NCBI RefSeq assembly: GCF_900101915.1
Contig: NZ_FNAL01000018.1
Coordinates: 1-62,449, forward strand
Direction of reading: 5' to 3'
Length of the DNA: 62,449 nt
Origin: Psychrobacter pacificensis
Lineage (GTDB): Bacteria > Pseudomonadota > Gammaproteobacteria > Pseudomonadales > Moraxellaceae
Shown one piece after another: positions 37,803-45,643 of this stretch. The notes beneath the pieces are model-generated. The model made no database searches. It saw only the letters and a program-made list of their open reading frames with translations, and was not told the DNA's origin. Within the stretch, counting starts at the first letter, position 1. Each line of letters starts with the position of its first letter. The position numbers and the translations under genes were made by a program.

Positions 37803-39008
37803 CTAGACAGTTTGAGTTTTGATAGACTCAAGATAACTTCTGATGTTGCTAACATAGTGCATTGCTTGGCCATAACGGCTGTTTGATGCTTTGTTGTCCG
37901 CCAAGTACGCATAAACGTTCGCCCAGCTCTTGTCGTCAATGCCTTGGGCGCGTAATTTACGCTGAATGCTTTTCACCGCATTTGGACCCATGTTGTAAGC
38001 AGCAAGGGCAAACCAGACGCGATCAGTCTTGGGTACATCCGCGAACTCTGCTTTCATTTGCTCTAGATAACGAGCACCGCCGCCGATACTTTGATAAGGA
38101 TCAACGCGATCTGACACGCCCATAGCCTTTGCAGTGTTATTGGTCAGCATCATAAGGCCGCGTACGCCAGTCGGAGATACCGCATTGGCATCAAGATGTG
38201 ACTCTTGATAACCCATAGCAACCAACAATTCCCAATCATGATTGTAATTGCGCGCTTGCTCTTCAAACGAAGACTGATAATCAGGCAGTTTTTCTGTCAG
38301 TGTTTTTTGGAAATGATCCTGACTATAAGCGTCTTTTAGCAAATTCTGATTGTAGAACGCCGCTAGTTTCTGTGTGTTTTTTAGCTTGATGCTATCGCAC
38401 AAGAAGTAACTGGCTTTTTTGGACAGTGGATCATTAGGTGAGCTGAACGTCCAACTGACTTTTGGATGCAGACCGTTTTTAGTCAAGCTTGAGTCGTAGC
38501 CACAGCTGACATTAACAGATGATAGATTGAGCTGGCTTTTTAGTTTGGTACTAGCCGTGGTCAACGCCATATCAGCGTCACCTGATCTCAAGGCTTTGAG
38601 TGCAGCCTCTTCATTGGCATAGGCTTTTAGATTGATATCCACACCGAGCTCGTCTGCATAGGTGCGCACGAGATCAAAACCAAAGCCATGTTGGAAGCCA
38701 TCAGTGGCAAAATAAGTACTATCACCTGGGACAGCGGCAATGGTCAAAGTGTTTTGCAGCATGACATTGGCATAGGCTGATACCTTTGTATTCATTGTCG
38801 TTAGGCTCTGTGCAGGCAAAGAGAGCAGAGCGATACTGGATACTTGTGCCAGCTTCTTGGTTCTGGCAAAACGACCCGACGCAGTAGGGGTAGATGAAAC
38901 GATGTTACTTTTGGTGTTAAGTAGGCGTTTAGATGGACGTAGTAAATGAGAAATACGACGTTTGGCACCTTGCGCAGATCCTTTGACACGATAAGTAATA
39001 CGTTGCAT
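37803..39008 (-). CDS. mltF: MltF-type lytic transglycosylase
   Basis: A murein hydrolase with a substrate-binding-protein-like regulatory domain fused to a catalytic domain. Residues ~85-235 resemble a bacterial family 3 solute-binding domain (LTIAAVPGD, GFDLVRTYADELGVDINLKAY, DMALTTAS). Residues ~255-395 are the SLT domain with MGYQESHLDANAVSPTGVRG (catalytic Glu) and FALAAYNMGPNAV. The 401-residue protein is shorter than E. coli MltF, mainly in the binding-like domain. The N-terminus is strongly basic (KRRISHLLRPSKR) before a hydrophobic segment ending SLPAQS. AGGAG precedes the start. It converges on the MltD-type gene with no base between the two stop codons. Confidence 0.88.
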   Translation of the reverse strand: MQRITYRVKGSAQGAKRRISHLLRPSKRLLNTKSNIVSSTPTASGRFARTKKLAQVSSIALLSLPAQSLTTMNTKVSAYANVMLQNTLTIAAVPGDSTYFATDGFQHGFGFDLVRTYADELGVDINLKAYANEEAALKALRSGDADMALTTASTKLKSQLNLSSVNVSCGYDSSLTKNGLHPKVSWTFSSPNDPLSKKASYFLCDSIKLKNTQKLAAFYNQNLLKDAYSQDHFQKTLTEKLPDYQSSFEEQARNYNHDWELLVAMGYQESHLDANAVSPTGVRGLMMLTNNTAKAMGVSDRVDPYQSIGGGARYLEQMKAEFADVPKTDRVWFALAAYNMGPNAVKSIQRKLRAQGIDDKSWANVYAYLADNKASNSRYGQAMHYVSNIRSYLESIKTQTV

Positions 39009-39057
39009 GGATGTCTCCTGATTTTAGCCATCCTTCTTACCGCAAAAACGCGTAAAA

Positions 39058-39083
39058 ATACATGCACATCATTTGGCATGTAT
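39058..39083. promoter_or_regulatory. Dyad in the upstream region of the MltF-type gene
   Basis: ATACATGC and GCATGTAT form a perfect 8-bp inverted repeat with a 10-base spacer, 50 bp before the start codon. It could be an operator or a leader hairpin. Confidence 0.4.
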
Positions 39084-40016
39084 CAATACAGCATTTTAGA
39101 CGACATCATACTTTTGAATAAAATAAGTATCAGTCATCCTGCTTAATTATAGCGCCACTAGCATGCTCTCTCTAAGAGTTAGCGATGTGGATTTTGGGTT
39201 AGCCAATGATCATTACCTGATTTTGCGCGCCATTTTGAGGGTTTAAAACCGGCTTATCAAAATTTGGACGCACGACTACGCGAAGGATGTAAATCAGATG
39301 ATTCCTTCATCGATAACGCAATATGGCTAATGGCCAAACAACTATATATCAAACATAGGTAAGGTCATGAGTAAGTTATTGAGACAACGACATTAAACAA
39401 AGCGGTGAGGTAATGATTGGCCATTGAGACCAATATATTCATCTGCTTTGGTAATGCTAACTTTAATAACTAACAACACCTTGAGTAATTAGTAGTAAGG
39501 TGGCTAGCTGCTAAAGTTAATTGTCCAGCAATGAGGGCAAGCAGCTCAACCATATTTGATAGCTTATAAAAATATGCTATCAAAAAGGTGGTGCACAACT
39601 GTCATCGCGACACTAAAAATAAAAACACGGTATAAATCAAATATCGAGTGTATAAATCGTGTTTTAACTGGCGACGTTCCAAAATTTCATTGCTCATAGA
39701 GCATAATAAAGTTTCAGATAACCGCCAGCATCATTTTAGCGCCATAACCGGAAGCTGTAATAATGGGAAGTTTCATGACAAAACGTTCTTTCTTACAGGT
39801 AGTAATATGCGGATATCGCTTGCATTATTCAAGTAGAGTTAAGAAAAAAGCGATAAAACTTAACAATTGCGATATAAACGGTTAAATGTCGCTATATTAT
39901 GGGCGTAATATTCACAAACCCATTAATGAGTTTTGCGATAATGGCTATAACAACGCCTATATTCTTTATTAATCGTCTCGAGTTCTGCCCTAATGATGGC
40001 CACTATATTGGCTATC
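39084..40016. other. Gene-free region of about 930 bp with a run of stem-loops
   Basis: No convincing protein gene on either strand; the longest frames lack ribosome sites or family resemblance. Between 39477 and 39666 four dyads follow one another: CACCTT/AAGGTG (39477-39502), AGCTGC/GCAGCT (39506-39546) with an inner TTGTCC/GGGCAA, TTTGATAGC/GCTATCAAA (39555-39584), and AAAACACG/CGTGTTTT (39622-39665). The last encloses two copies of GTATAAATC. This could be a structured RNA or a cluster of operators; it could also be chance in decaying DNA. Most intergenic gaps in this window are far shorter. Confidence 0.5.
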
Positions 40017-40853
40017 TTATGCTGGATTTTTAATATCAACAAAGGTTACTGGCAGTCCATATTCTTGGGCGACTATCTCTCCTAACGCTTGAATACCACC
40101 GCGCTCTGTTGCGTGATGACCACAAGCAAAGTAATCGATACCCAGCTCACGAGCGATATGCGTGGTACGCTCAGAGATTTCACCAGAGATATAGGCGTCA
40201 CAGCCCATTATGGCAGCCTGTTCGATCATATCTTGGGCGCCGCCTGTACAAATACCGACACGTTTGATCACTCTCTCGCTATTGGCAGTCGTTTTCGCAT
40301 TATTATCAGAGTGATGTTCATAATTAGACGAAATATGTAGTGGGGTACGACCGAGCGCTTGGGTAATCTTTGCGATCAGGCTATCAGCACTCTGCGGTGT
40401 GCAAGTGGCGATATTACCAACAGGGTGTGATTCGTTGGGGTAGAGCGCGCCAGTAATGGTCATATCTAGTACGTCTGCCAGTTTGGCATTGTTACCAATC
40501 ACGGGGTGTGCATCGAGCGGTAAATGATAGCCAATCATAGAGATGCCATGTTGCATCAATTTACGGATACGTCGGCCTTTCAGACCTGTGATAGGCGCAG
40601 GTTCACCTTTCCAAAAGTAGCCATGATGAACCATAATCGCATTGGCATTGTCAGTGATAGCCGCATCAATCAGCGCCTCGCACGCCGTCACCCCTGTGAC
40701 GATACGTTGTATTGGACGACCGCCATCTACTTGTAGGCCATTTGGCGCGTAGTCTTTGAACGCACTAGCAGATAGATACTCATCACAAAATTGCGTCAAT
40801 GATTGTGCGCTGATGCTGTTGGTCGAAGGTTCAGTAGTCGTGTTTTGGCTCAT
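40017..40853 (-). CDS. NIF3-family protein (YbgI / GTP cyclohydrolase 1 type 2-like)
   Basis: A dinuclear-metal protein of the Nif3/YbgI family; the biochemical role is unsettled despite the GTP cyclohydrolase name. The 278-residue protein has the N-terminal YAPNGLQVDG motif, IMVHHGYFWKGEP with metal-binding His residues, YHLPLDAH, and a C-terminal CGHHATERGGIQALG with the last His and Glu ligands. A short Asn/His/Ser-rich insert lies near residue 175. AAGGAAACC precedes the start. It is alone on its strand between two long gaps. Confidence 0.9.
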   Translation of the reverse strand: MSQNTTTEPSTNSISAQSLTQFCDEYLSASAFKDYAPNGLQVDGGRPIQRIVTGVTACEALIDAAITDNANAIMVHHGYFWKGEPAPITGLKGRRIRKLMQHGISMIGYHLPLDAHPVIGNNAKLADVLDMTITGALYPNESHPVGNIATCTPQSADSLIAKITQALGRTPLHISSNYEHHSDNNAKTTANSERVIKRVGICTGGAQDMIEQAAIMGCDAYISGEISERTTHIARELGIDYFACGHHATERGGIQALGEIVAQEYGLPVTFVDIKNPA

Positions 40854-41221
40854 TAGGTTTCCTTATTGTTATTGCCTTGCAGTAATGCAGTATTATTCAA
40901 ATATAGTGCTTCAAAAAAGTTGTTTGAAGACAAAGACTCATAAAAGATAAATAATTGATCATTATCTATCGCAAATATTTGATAGCGATGATTTTAACAT
41001 GGCACTGTAAAAGAGTAGACAAGATGGATAACTGAAATGGTACACGATACGTTACTATTTCACGGCATTGCGGTTATAATTTATACATGTGAGTCTGCCT
41101 AGCTCTGGCTATTAATTGCCTAATCAAGCAATTATCTAATCAAGCCATGATGGTTGAATAATCGCAGTCTTCTCACCTTATTTCTTACTGTCCGTCTGCA
41201 TTAAATTTATAGAGGTTCTAT
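40854..41221 (+). promoter_or_regulatory. Divergent upstream region, NIF3-type gene and degS
   Basis: About 370 bp without a gene. A perfect TATAAT at 41075-41080 is preceded at 17 bp by a weak TTACTA, a candidate degS promoter. No other structure is clear. Confidence 0.4.
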
Positions 41222-42553
41222 ATGTCGTCATCCCAGAACACCAGTAACACCCGTAACAAGGTTTCTTTATTAAAATGGTTACCTTGGGTCTTATTGCTGC
41301 TGGTGTTAGTAGCGTTTATCTGGTTGTTCACGAGTATGAAGTCATCATCGGAGGCCACGTGGGAGCCGCCGAGAACCCCGCCAGCCGAGCAGCAAGCGTC
41401 AGAGCCAGTTGCGGATACACCAGCGCCCATCTCTTCTTATCATAATGCAGTTGCGCGCGCGTCGCAGTCGGTCGTCAATATCTACACCACACAAACGATG
41501 ACAGAGCATCCTTATATGGATGATCCCGTATTGCGCCGGTTTTTTGAATATCATGGTGGCCCATCACAAGAGCAGGGCAATACCAATCTAGGCTCTGGTG
41601 TGATCGTATCAGAGGACGGTTATATCGTGACCAATGCCCATGTCATCGAAAAAGCGGATGAGATCACGGTTGCGTTCAATGATGGACGCAAGAGCCGCGC
41701 CAAAATCATCGGTACAGACCCTGATAGTGATCTAGCAGTGATTAAGGTTGAGATGACAGGATTGACGCCGCTTGGTTTTCGCGAAGATCCTATTCGCGTG
41801 GGGGATCTGGCTTTGGCAATTGGTAATCCATTTGGGGTCGGTCAGACCGTGACGCAAGGGATTATCTCAGCGACTGGGCGTACTGGACTGGGCGTCAATA
41901 AGTTCGAAGACTTCATCCAGACGGATGCGGCGATCAATCCAGGTAACTCAGGTGGCGCGCTGGTCGATGCTCGTGGTGAGCTAGTCGGTATCAATACGGT
42001 GATATTCTCGCGCTCTGGCGGCTCGATGGGTATTGGCTTTGCGATTCCTACATCATTGGTCGAGCAAGTAATGAACGCGCTGATCAAAGACGGCCGCGTC
42101 AGTCGTGGTTGGCTCGGTATCGAAATCCAGTCACAGCTACGTGACCCAACGCAGCTTGAGACCTCAACGGGCGTGGAAGTGCTAAACGTCATTGCAGGTA
42201 GTCCTGCTGCCAAAAGTGGTTTGCGTGTTGGCGATATCATCCTAACCATCGATGGTGTCGAGATGACCGATGCCAATACCTTGATCCAATATGTCGCTCG
42301 TAAGCCGCCGAACACTGAGTTGGATGCTCAGATACTACGCCGCGGCAAAAATGCTCAAGTCAAAATAATGCTAGAGGAGCGTCCAGTGCAAGAGCCAATC
42401 GAGCGTCCTGTCGTACTACAGGGTGAGAGTATGGATGGGATGGGTGGCAGTATCCAAGGTGATCAGCAAGCACCGATGATGTCAGAGGCAGAGCGTGATC
42501 GCATGCGCGAAGAGCTAATGAAACTGTTTGAGCAAGACTCTGTAGCACAATAA
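41222..42553 (+). CDS. degS: DegS/AlgW-type membrane-anchored serine protease
   Basis: An HtrA-family protease of the periplasm. An N-terminal helix (~18-37, KWLPWVLLLLVLVAFIWLF) anchors it to the inner membrane. The trypsin-like domain has His140 (TNAHV), Asp170 (DSDLAV) and Ser243 (GNSGGA), and a single PDZ domain (~285-385, GWLGIEI, SGLRVGDIILTIDG) follows. One PDZ and a membrane anchor suit DegS/AlgW, which starts the sigma-E envelope stress cascade, better than the two-PDZ DegP. It is 443 residues with a ~45-residue hydrophilic C-terminal tail. AGAGGTT precedes the start. Confidence 0.88.
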   Translation: MSSSQNTSNTRNKVSLLKWLPWVLLLLVLVAFIWLFTSMKSSSEATWEPPRTPPAEQQASEPVADTPAPISSYHNAVARASQSVVNIYTTQTMTEHPYMDDPVLRRFFEYHGGPSQEQGNTNLGSGVIVSEDGYIVTNAHVIEKADEITVAFNDGRKSRAKIIGTDPDSDLAVIKVEMTGLTPLGFREDPIRVGDLALAIGNPFGVGQTVTQGIISATGRTGLGVNKFEDFIQTDAAINPGNSGGALVDARGELVGINTVIFSRSGGSMGIGFAIPTSLVEQVMNALIKDGRVSRGWLGIEIQSQLRDPTQLETSTGVEVLNVIAGSPAAKSGLRVGDIILTIDGVEMTDANTLIQYVARKPPNTELDAQILRRGKNAQVKIMLEERPVQEPIERPVVLQGESMDGMGGSIQGDQQAPMMSEAERDRMREELMKLFEQDSVAQ

Positions 42554-42573
42554 AGTGTGTTGCTAAATTACAC

Positions 42574-42612
42574 AAAAAAGCGCGCTCCTTTGGATAAGGA
42601 GCGCGCTTTTTT
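42574..42612. terminator. Strong bidirectional terminator between degS and the ferredoxin gene
   Basis: A perfect 17-bp stem (AAAAAAGCGCGCTCCTT with its complement) and a 5-base loop, GC-rich at the top with A/T runs at the base on both strands. It serves both convergent genes. Confidence 0.95.
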
Positions 42613-42679
42613 ATTGAGTTAAATTTTATCAAAGCATAAAAGCTAATGTTCAGGCCAGTCTTTAGTCCCTACTATTTTG

Positions 42680-42949
42680 CTAAGGCTTTTCAATCAGCTC
42701 ATGGTTGATATAGATTACACCCCGCACACGGCAACAGCAGGGCAGGATTTCATCCTCTTCAATCATGGCAAGCGGGTTAAATGGATAATCGACCGTATGC
42801 GAGCTAGCAATACGCTTGACTCGGCAGCTACCACAATAGCCCTCGCGGCATTGATAGTTGACATCGTGTCCGGTGCGTAATAGTCCATCTAGTAGACTTT
42901 CGTCATCATGTAGATAGAACTGCTTTTTACTGGTCATTACCCAAGTCAT
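42680..42949 (-). CDS. yfaE: YfaE-type [2Fe-2S] ferredoxin
   Basis: A plant-type ferredoxin of 89 residues. The cluster ligands are in CREGYCGSC (Cys34, Cys39, Cys42) plus one of the Cys71-73 triplet near the C-terminus. It lies directly downstream of nrdB in the same direction. In E. coli the equivalent YfaE supplies electrons to keep the NrdB di-iron tyrosyl radical active, and the position argues for the same job here. The start at 42949 has GGATGAG; Met5 is an alternative. Confidence 0.88.
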   Translation of the reverse strand: MTWVMTSKKQFYLHDDESLLDGLLRTGHDVNYQCREGYCGSCRVKRIASSHTVDYPFNPLAMIEEDEILPCCCRVRGVIYINHELIEKP

Positions 42950-43085
42950 CGCTCATCCTATTGGGATATCTGTGCTATTACTATCCCTACTATTAACCGA
43001 TAAAATGATTACAGATCAACCCTTTATAATTTAAAACCTTTATAGCTCAAAGCTCTTACAACTCAGCTCTTATAATTCGGAGCCT

Positions 43086-44219
43086 TTATAGTTCAAAGTC
43101 GTCAAAATCACTGTCTGATAAATCAGAGTCAATCTGACCAACCAAGTACGAGCTAATCTCGGTCTCTTGTGGGGCGACCTGCACATTGTCAGACGACAAC
43201 CACGTGTTGATCCACGGGATTGGGTTTGATTTTGAGTTCGGGAACGCCGCTGGCAAGCCGACGGTTTCCATACGTAAGTTGGTGATGTATTCGATATATT
43301 GGCACAGAATATCTTCGTTGAGACCGATCATCGAGCCATCTTTGAACAGATAGCCTGCCCATTCTTTTTCTTGCTCGGCAGCCTTGCGGAAGATCTCAAT
43401 ACTTTCATCAAAACACTCTGCGGCAATCTCGACCATCTCAGGATCGTCACGACCATTACGCATGAGATTTAGCATGTGCTGCGTACCGGTCAAATGCAAC
43501 GCTTCGTCACGAGCGATCAGTTTGATGATTTTGGCATTGCCTTCCATCAATTTGCGCTCAGCAAAGGCAAACGAGCAGGCAAACGACACATAAAAACGAA
43601 TGGCCTCTAGGACGTTGACCGCCATGATGCATAGATACATTTGCTTTTTCAGCGATCGTAAATCAACGGTCACTTCCTCACCATTTATATTATGCGTACC
43701 TGGACCGTATAAGCTATATAGCTGCGAGTTGCGATACAGCTCATCATAGTACTGAGCGATATCAGAGGCGCGGCCTAAGATGTGCTCGTTTTGCATAATG
43801 TCATCAAAGATAATATTTGGGTCATTGACGATATTACGAATGATATGGGTATAGCTGCGCGAGTGAATCGTCTCGCTAAACGACCATGTCTCAATCCACG
43901 TCTCAAGCTCAGGGATAGACACTAGCGGCAGTAGCACCACGTTTGGACTACGACCTTGGATAGAGTCGAGTAGGGTCTGATACTTGAGGTTGCTCAAAAA
44001 TATATGCTGCTCATGCGAGGACAGATTGCTAAAATCGATACGGTCGCGTGACACATCGACTTCTTCTGGACGCCAAAAGAATGACAACTGCTTTTCAATC
44101 AATTGCTCAAAGATGGGGTGCTTTTGTTGGTCATAGCGCGCCACGTTGACGGGCTGACCAAAGAACATCGGCTCTGTTAGCGCATTGTTTGGCGTTTGCG
44201 AAAAAATCGAGTAAGTCAT
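43086..44219 (-). CDS. nrdB: Ribonucleotide reductase class Ia, beta subunit
   Basis: Holds the di-iron centre and tyrosyl radical that starts nucleotide reduction in NrdA. The 377-residue protein has [14 protein letters not shown], the [14 protein letters not shown] segment with iron ligands, [10 protein letters not shown] with the probable radical Tyr region, and [14 protein letters not shown] with Glu/His ligands. The acidic tail [10 protein letters not shown] is the NrdA-docking peptide. AAAGGCAG precedes the start. Unusually, nrdA is not adjacent: about 3.1 kb of accessory genes intervene. Confidence 0.96.
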   Translation of the reverse strand: MTYSIFSQTPNNALTEPMFFGQPVNVARYDQQKHPIFEQLIEKQLSFFWRPEEVDVSRDRIDFSNLSSHEQHIFLSNLKYQTLLDSIQGRSPNVVLLPLVSIPELETWIETWSFSETIHSRSYTHIIRNIVNDPNIIFDDIMQNEHILGRASDIAQYYDELYRNSQLYSLYGPGTHNINGEEVTVDLRSLKKQMYLCIMAVNVLEAIRFYVSFACSFAFAERKLMEGNAKIIKLIARDEALHLTGTQHMLNLMRNGRDDPEMVEIAAECFDESIEIFRKAAEQEKEWAGYLFKDGSMIGLNEDILCQYIEYITNLRMETVGLPAAFPNSKSNPIPWINTWLSSDNVQVAPQETEISSYLVGQIDSDLSDSDFDDFEL

Positions 44220-44305
44220 GGGACTGCCTTTATCATTGATACGGTTATGAAATTATATAAATTGGATATGATTATATTATAAATTTTGGTCAATGGCTTT
44301 TTGGG

Positions 44306-44677
44306 TTAAAGGTTCTCTAGCGATATCTGTGAGGGCTCTTTGCCATCGTTCATATAGGCTTTGAATATTTCGCTCAGTTCACTATCATCGAGTGCTTCTA
44401 ATTCATCCAGTGCGCTTTTACGTAGGGTACTCACATCAGACGCTTCTGCTGCTGTTTTTACGTCTTTTTTAGCCGCGCGCGATGCTGGTTTTTTGGCTGC
44501 TTTTGCCACGCTTTTTTTGGCGACGGCTGCCTTTGGCGCTTCATCCATCTCTAACTGCTGACGCACCGCTGCAATATCAACCTCGACTTGTACGATATGC
44601 GAGCCACCATCGTTTAGGTCTGAAAATACGTTTGGGATAAACAAACCACCGTCTTTGATGATTGCGGTATAGTGCAC
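44306..44677 (-). CDS. Antitoxin-like protein with Ala/Lys-rich linker and a StbD-type tail
   Basis: A 123-residue protein in three parts. The N-terminus (HYTAIIKDGGLFIPNVFSDL) resembles the short beta domain of AF2212/VapB-like antitoxins. Residues ~48-85 are an Ala/Lys/Arg-rich linker like histone H1 tails (AKKSVAKAAKKPASRAAKK). The last 32 residues match the tail of the neighbouring antitoxin at 14 of 32 positions without gaps, including MNDG, the following Pro and the final Leu. GTG start at 44677 is preceded by GGAGG. It begins 36 bp after the RelE toxin stop, so it looks like a third gene of the toxin-antitoxin operon. No known name; the function is inferred. Confidence 0.75.
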   Translation of the reverse strand: MHYTAIIKDGGLFIPNVFSDLNDGGSHIVQVEVDIAAVRQQLEMDEAPKAAVAKKSVAKAAKKPASRAAKKDVKTAAEASDVSTLRKSALDELEALDDSELSEIFKAYMNDGKEPSQISLENL

Positions 44678-44713
44678 ATGACCTCCGTCGTTTTAGTTAT
44701 TTCTAAGTTTTCG

Positions 44714-45001
44714 TTAGGGTTGACGCGTCGCCAGACTGTCATATACCTTGTTGTTTTCTCTTTTACCGACTGCCAATACATAAACCACCACCACGTCATC
44801 TTTAACGGTATATACCAAACGATACCCTATGGTGCGTAATTTAATTTTATAAGTATCTGTATGTCCAGAAAGTTTCGACGCAGGCACATGAGGGTTGGAT
44901 AGTCGCTGCTGTAATTTTTTCTTAAACTGCTGTTGGATGCTTGGCGCTATCTTTTTCCATTCTTTTAACGCTAACGGGTGAAACTCAAGACTATAAGTCA
45001 T
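44714..45001 (-). CDS. relE: RelE-family mRNA interferase toxin
   Basis: A 95-residue type II toxin. MTYSLEFHPLALKEWKKI opens the RelE fold, LSGHTDTYKIKLRTIGYRLVY carries the central strands with a conserved Arg, and VGKRENNKVYDSL holds the C-terminal Arg and Tyr that correspond to the catalytic residues of E. coli RelE. The ATG at 45001 overlaps the antitoxin stop by 11 bp, the usual coupled arrangement, with AAGG upstream inside the antitoxin gene. It is expected to cleave mRNA on the ribosome when free. Confidence 0.92.
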   Translation of the reverse strand: MTYSLEFHPLALKEWKKIAPSIQQQFKKKLQQRLSNPHVPASKLSGHTDTYKIKLRTIGYRLVYTVKDDVVVVYVLAVGKRENNKVYDSLATRQP

Positions 45002-45242
45002 CGAGCGTAACCTTGATAGGCGCTTGCCCATCATTCATCCGTGCGTTTACGGTTTGGCTGAGTGCCATATCGTCCATCGCTTCCATCATACGCTCGTACA
45101 TGTCTGTGGAAACCAAGTAAGCCACGGGTTTGTTGTGGTTTAAAATCGCAATCGACTCACCATCTGACTGTTTGATCAAGGCAGAAGGGTTGTTTTTTAG
45201 CTCTGAAATACTGGCTGTTTGTGTCGCAAATATCGGTTGCAT
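44991..45242 (-). CDS. StbD/Phd-YefM-type antitoxin
   Basis: Neutralises the downstream RelE-type toxin and should autorepress the operon. The 83-residue protein has the Phd/YefM N-terminal fold (ATQTASISELKNNPSALIKQ, then SIAILNHNKPVAYLVS and MYERMMEAMDD), and a C-terminal toxin-binding tail ARMNDGQAPIKVTLDDL. The ATG at 45242 has GGAG upstream; 17 further in-frame codons before it are less likely to be used. The combination with RelE is that of StbDE/RelBE-type cassettes. Confidence 0.9.
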   Translation of the reverse strand: MQPIFATQTASISELKNNPSALIKQSDGESIAILNHNKPVAYLVSTDMYERMMEAMDDMALSQTVNARMNDGQAPIKVTLDDL

Positions 45243-45326
45243 GCCCCATTCTCCATTAAAATTATGCTCTAAATATAGGGCTAATTTTAGCACGAAAATT
45301 AGGTCTTACTTGTTACTGTGTTAAAT

Positions 45327-45578
45327 TTAAATATTAAGGTAGCCAATCCCGCCTACCGCTTGTATCTGCTTAGCCGCTGGCGTGCAGTCTATCGTGTCTG
45401 ACCGCATTCCTGTTGCCTCGATACTACGTCCAGTCAGAGACTGCAACGCCATCGTCGTCAGCAGGATATCGCTATAGTCGGGGCTAAACGACCTTGTTAG
45501 GGCGTCTTTCTTTTTTCTTAGCGACCTTGCTATTTGAGTATATTTTGTAGGGTGCGCCTCGCTCACCTTTAAACACAA
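45327..45578 (-). pseudogene. Possible C-terminal remnant of a phage terminase large subunit
   Basis: An open frame of 83 codons with only a TTG start, beginning inside an inverted-repeat element. Residues ~22-45 (RKKKDALTRSFSPDYSDILL) resemble the end of TerL proteins, where a charged helix is followed by SPDxADAL and a hydrophobic stretch. The rest is not recognised. If right, it is the 3' scrap of a prophage gene cut off by the repeat element at 45546. The resemblance is short and unchecked, so this is tentative. Confidence 0.3.
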
Positions 45579-45613
45579 TTTTTATATCATCGGTGCGCTG
45601 GGCGCACCCTACA
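45546..45613. repeat. 68-bp inverted-repeat element (MITE/REP-like)
   Basis: TGTAGGGTGCGCC at the left end and GGCGCACCCTACA at the right end are perfect 13-bp inverted repeats. Inside lie GGTGCGC again and AT-rich sequence. Elements with GTAGGGTGCG termini are common dispersed repeats in proteobacterial genomes. Only one copy is in this window. Confidence 0.75.
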
Positions 45614-45643
45614 ACTAAGAAAGATTCGCTTGACCTAGGCTTA

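Noticed and set aside
39775..39885. 36-codon basic frame with GGGAAG before the ATG in the gene-free region
   Set aside because: The ribosome-site match alone is not enough; the sequence resembles nothing I recognise and lies in DNA that otherwise looks non-coding.
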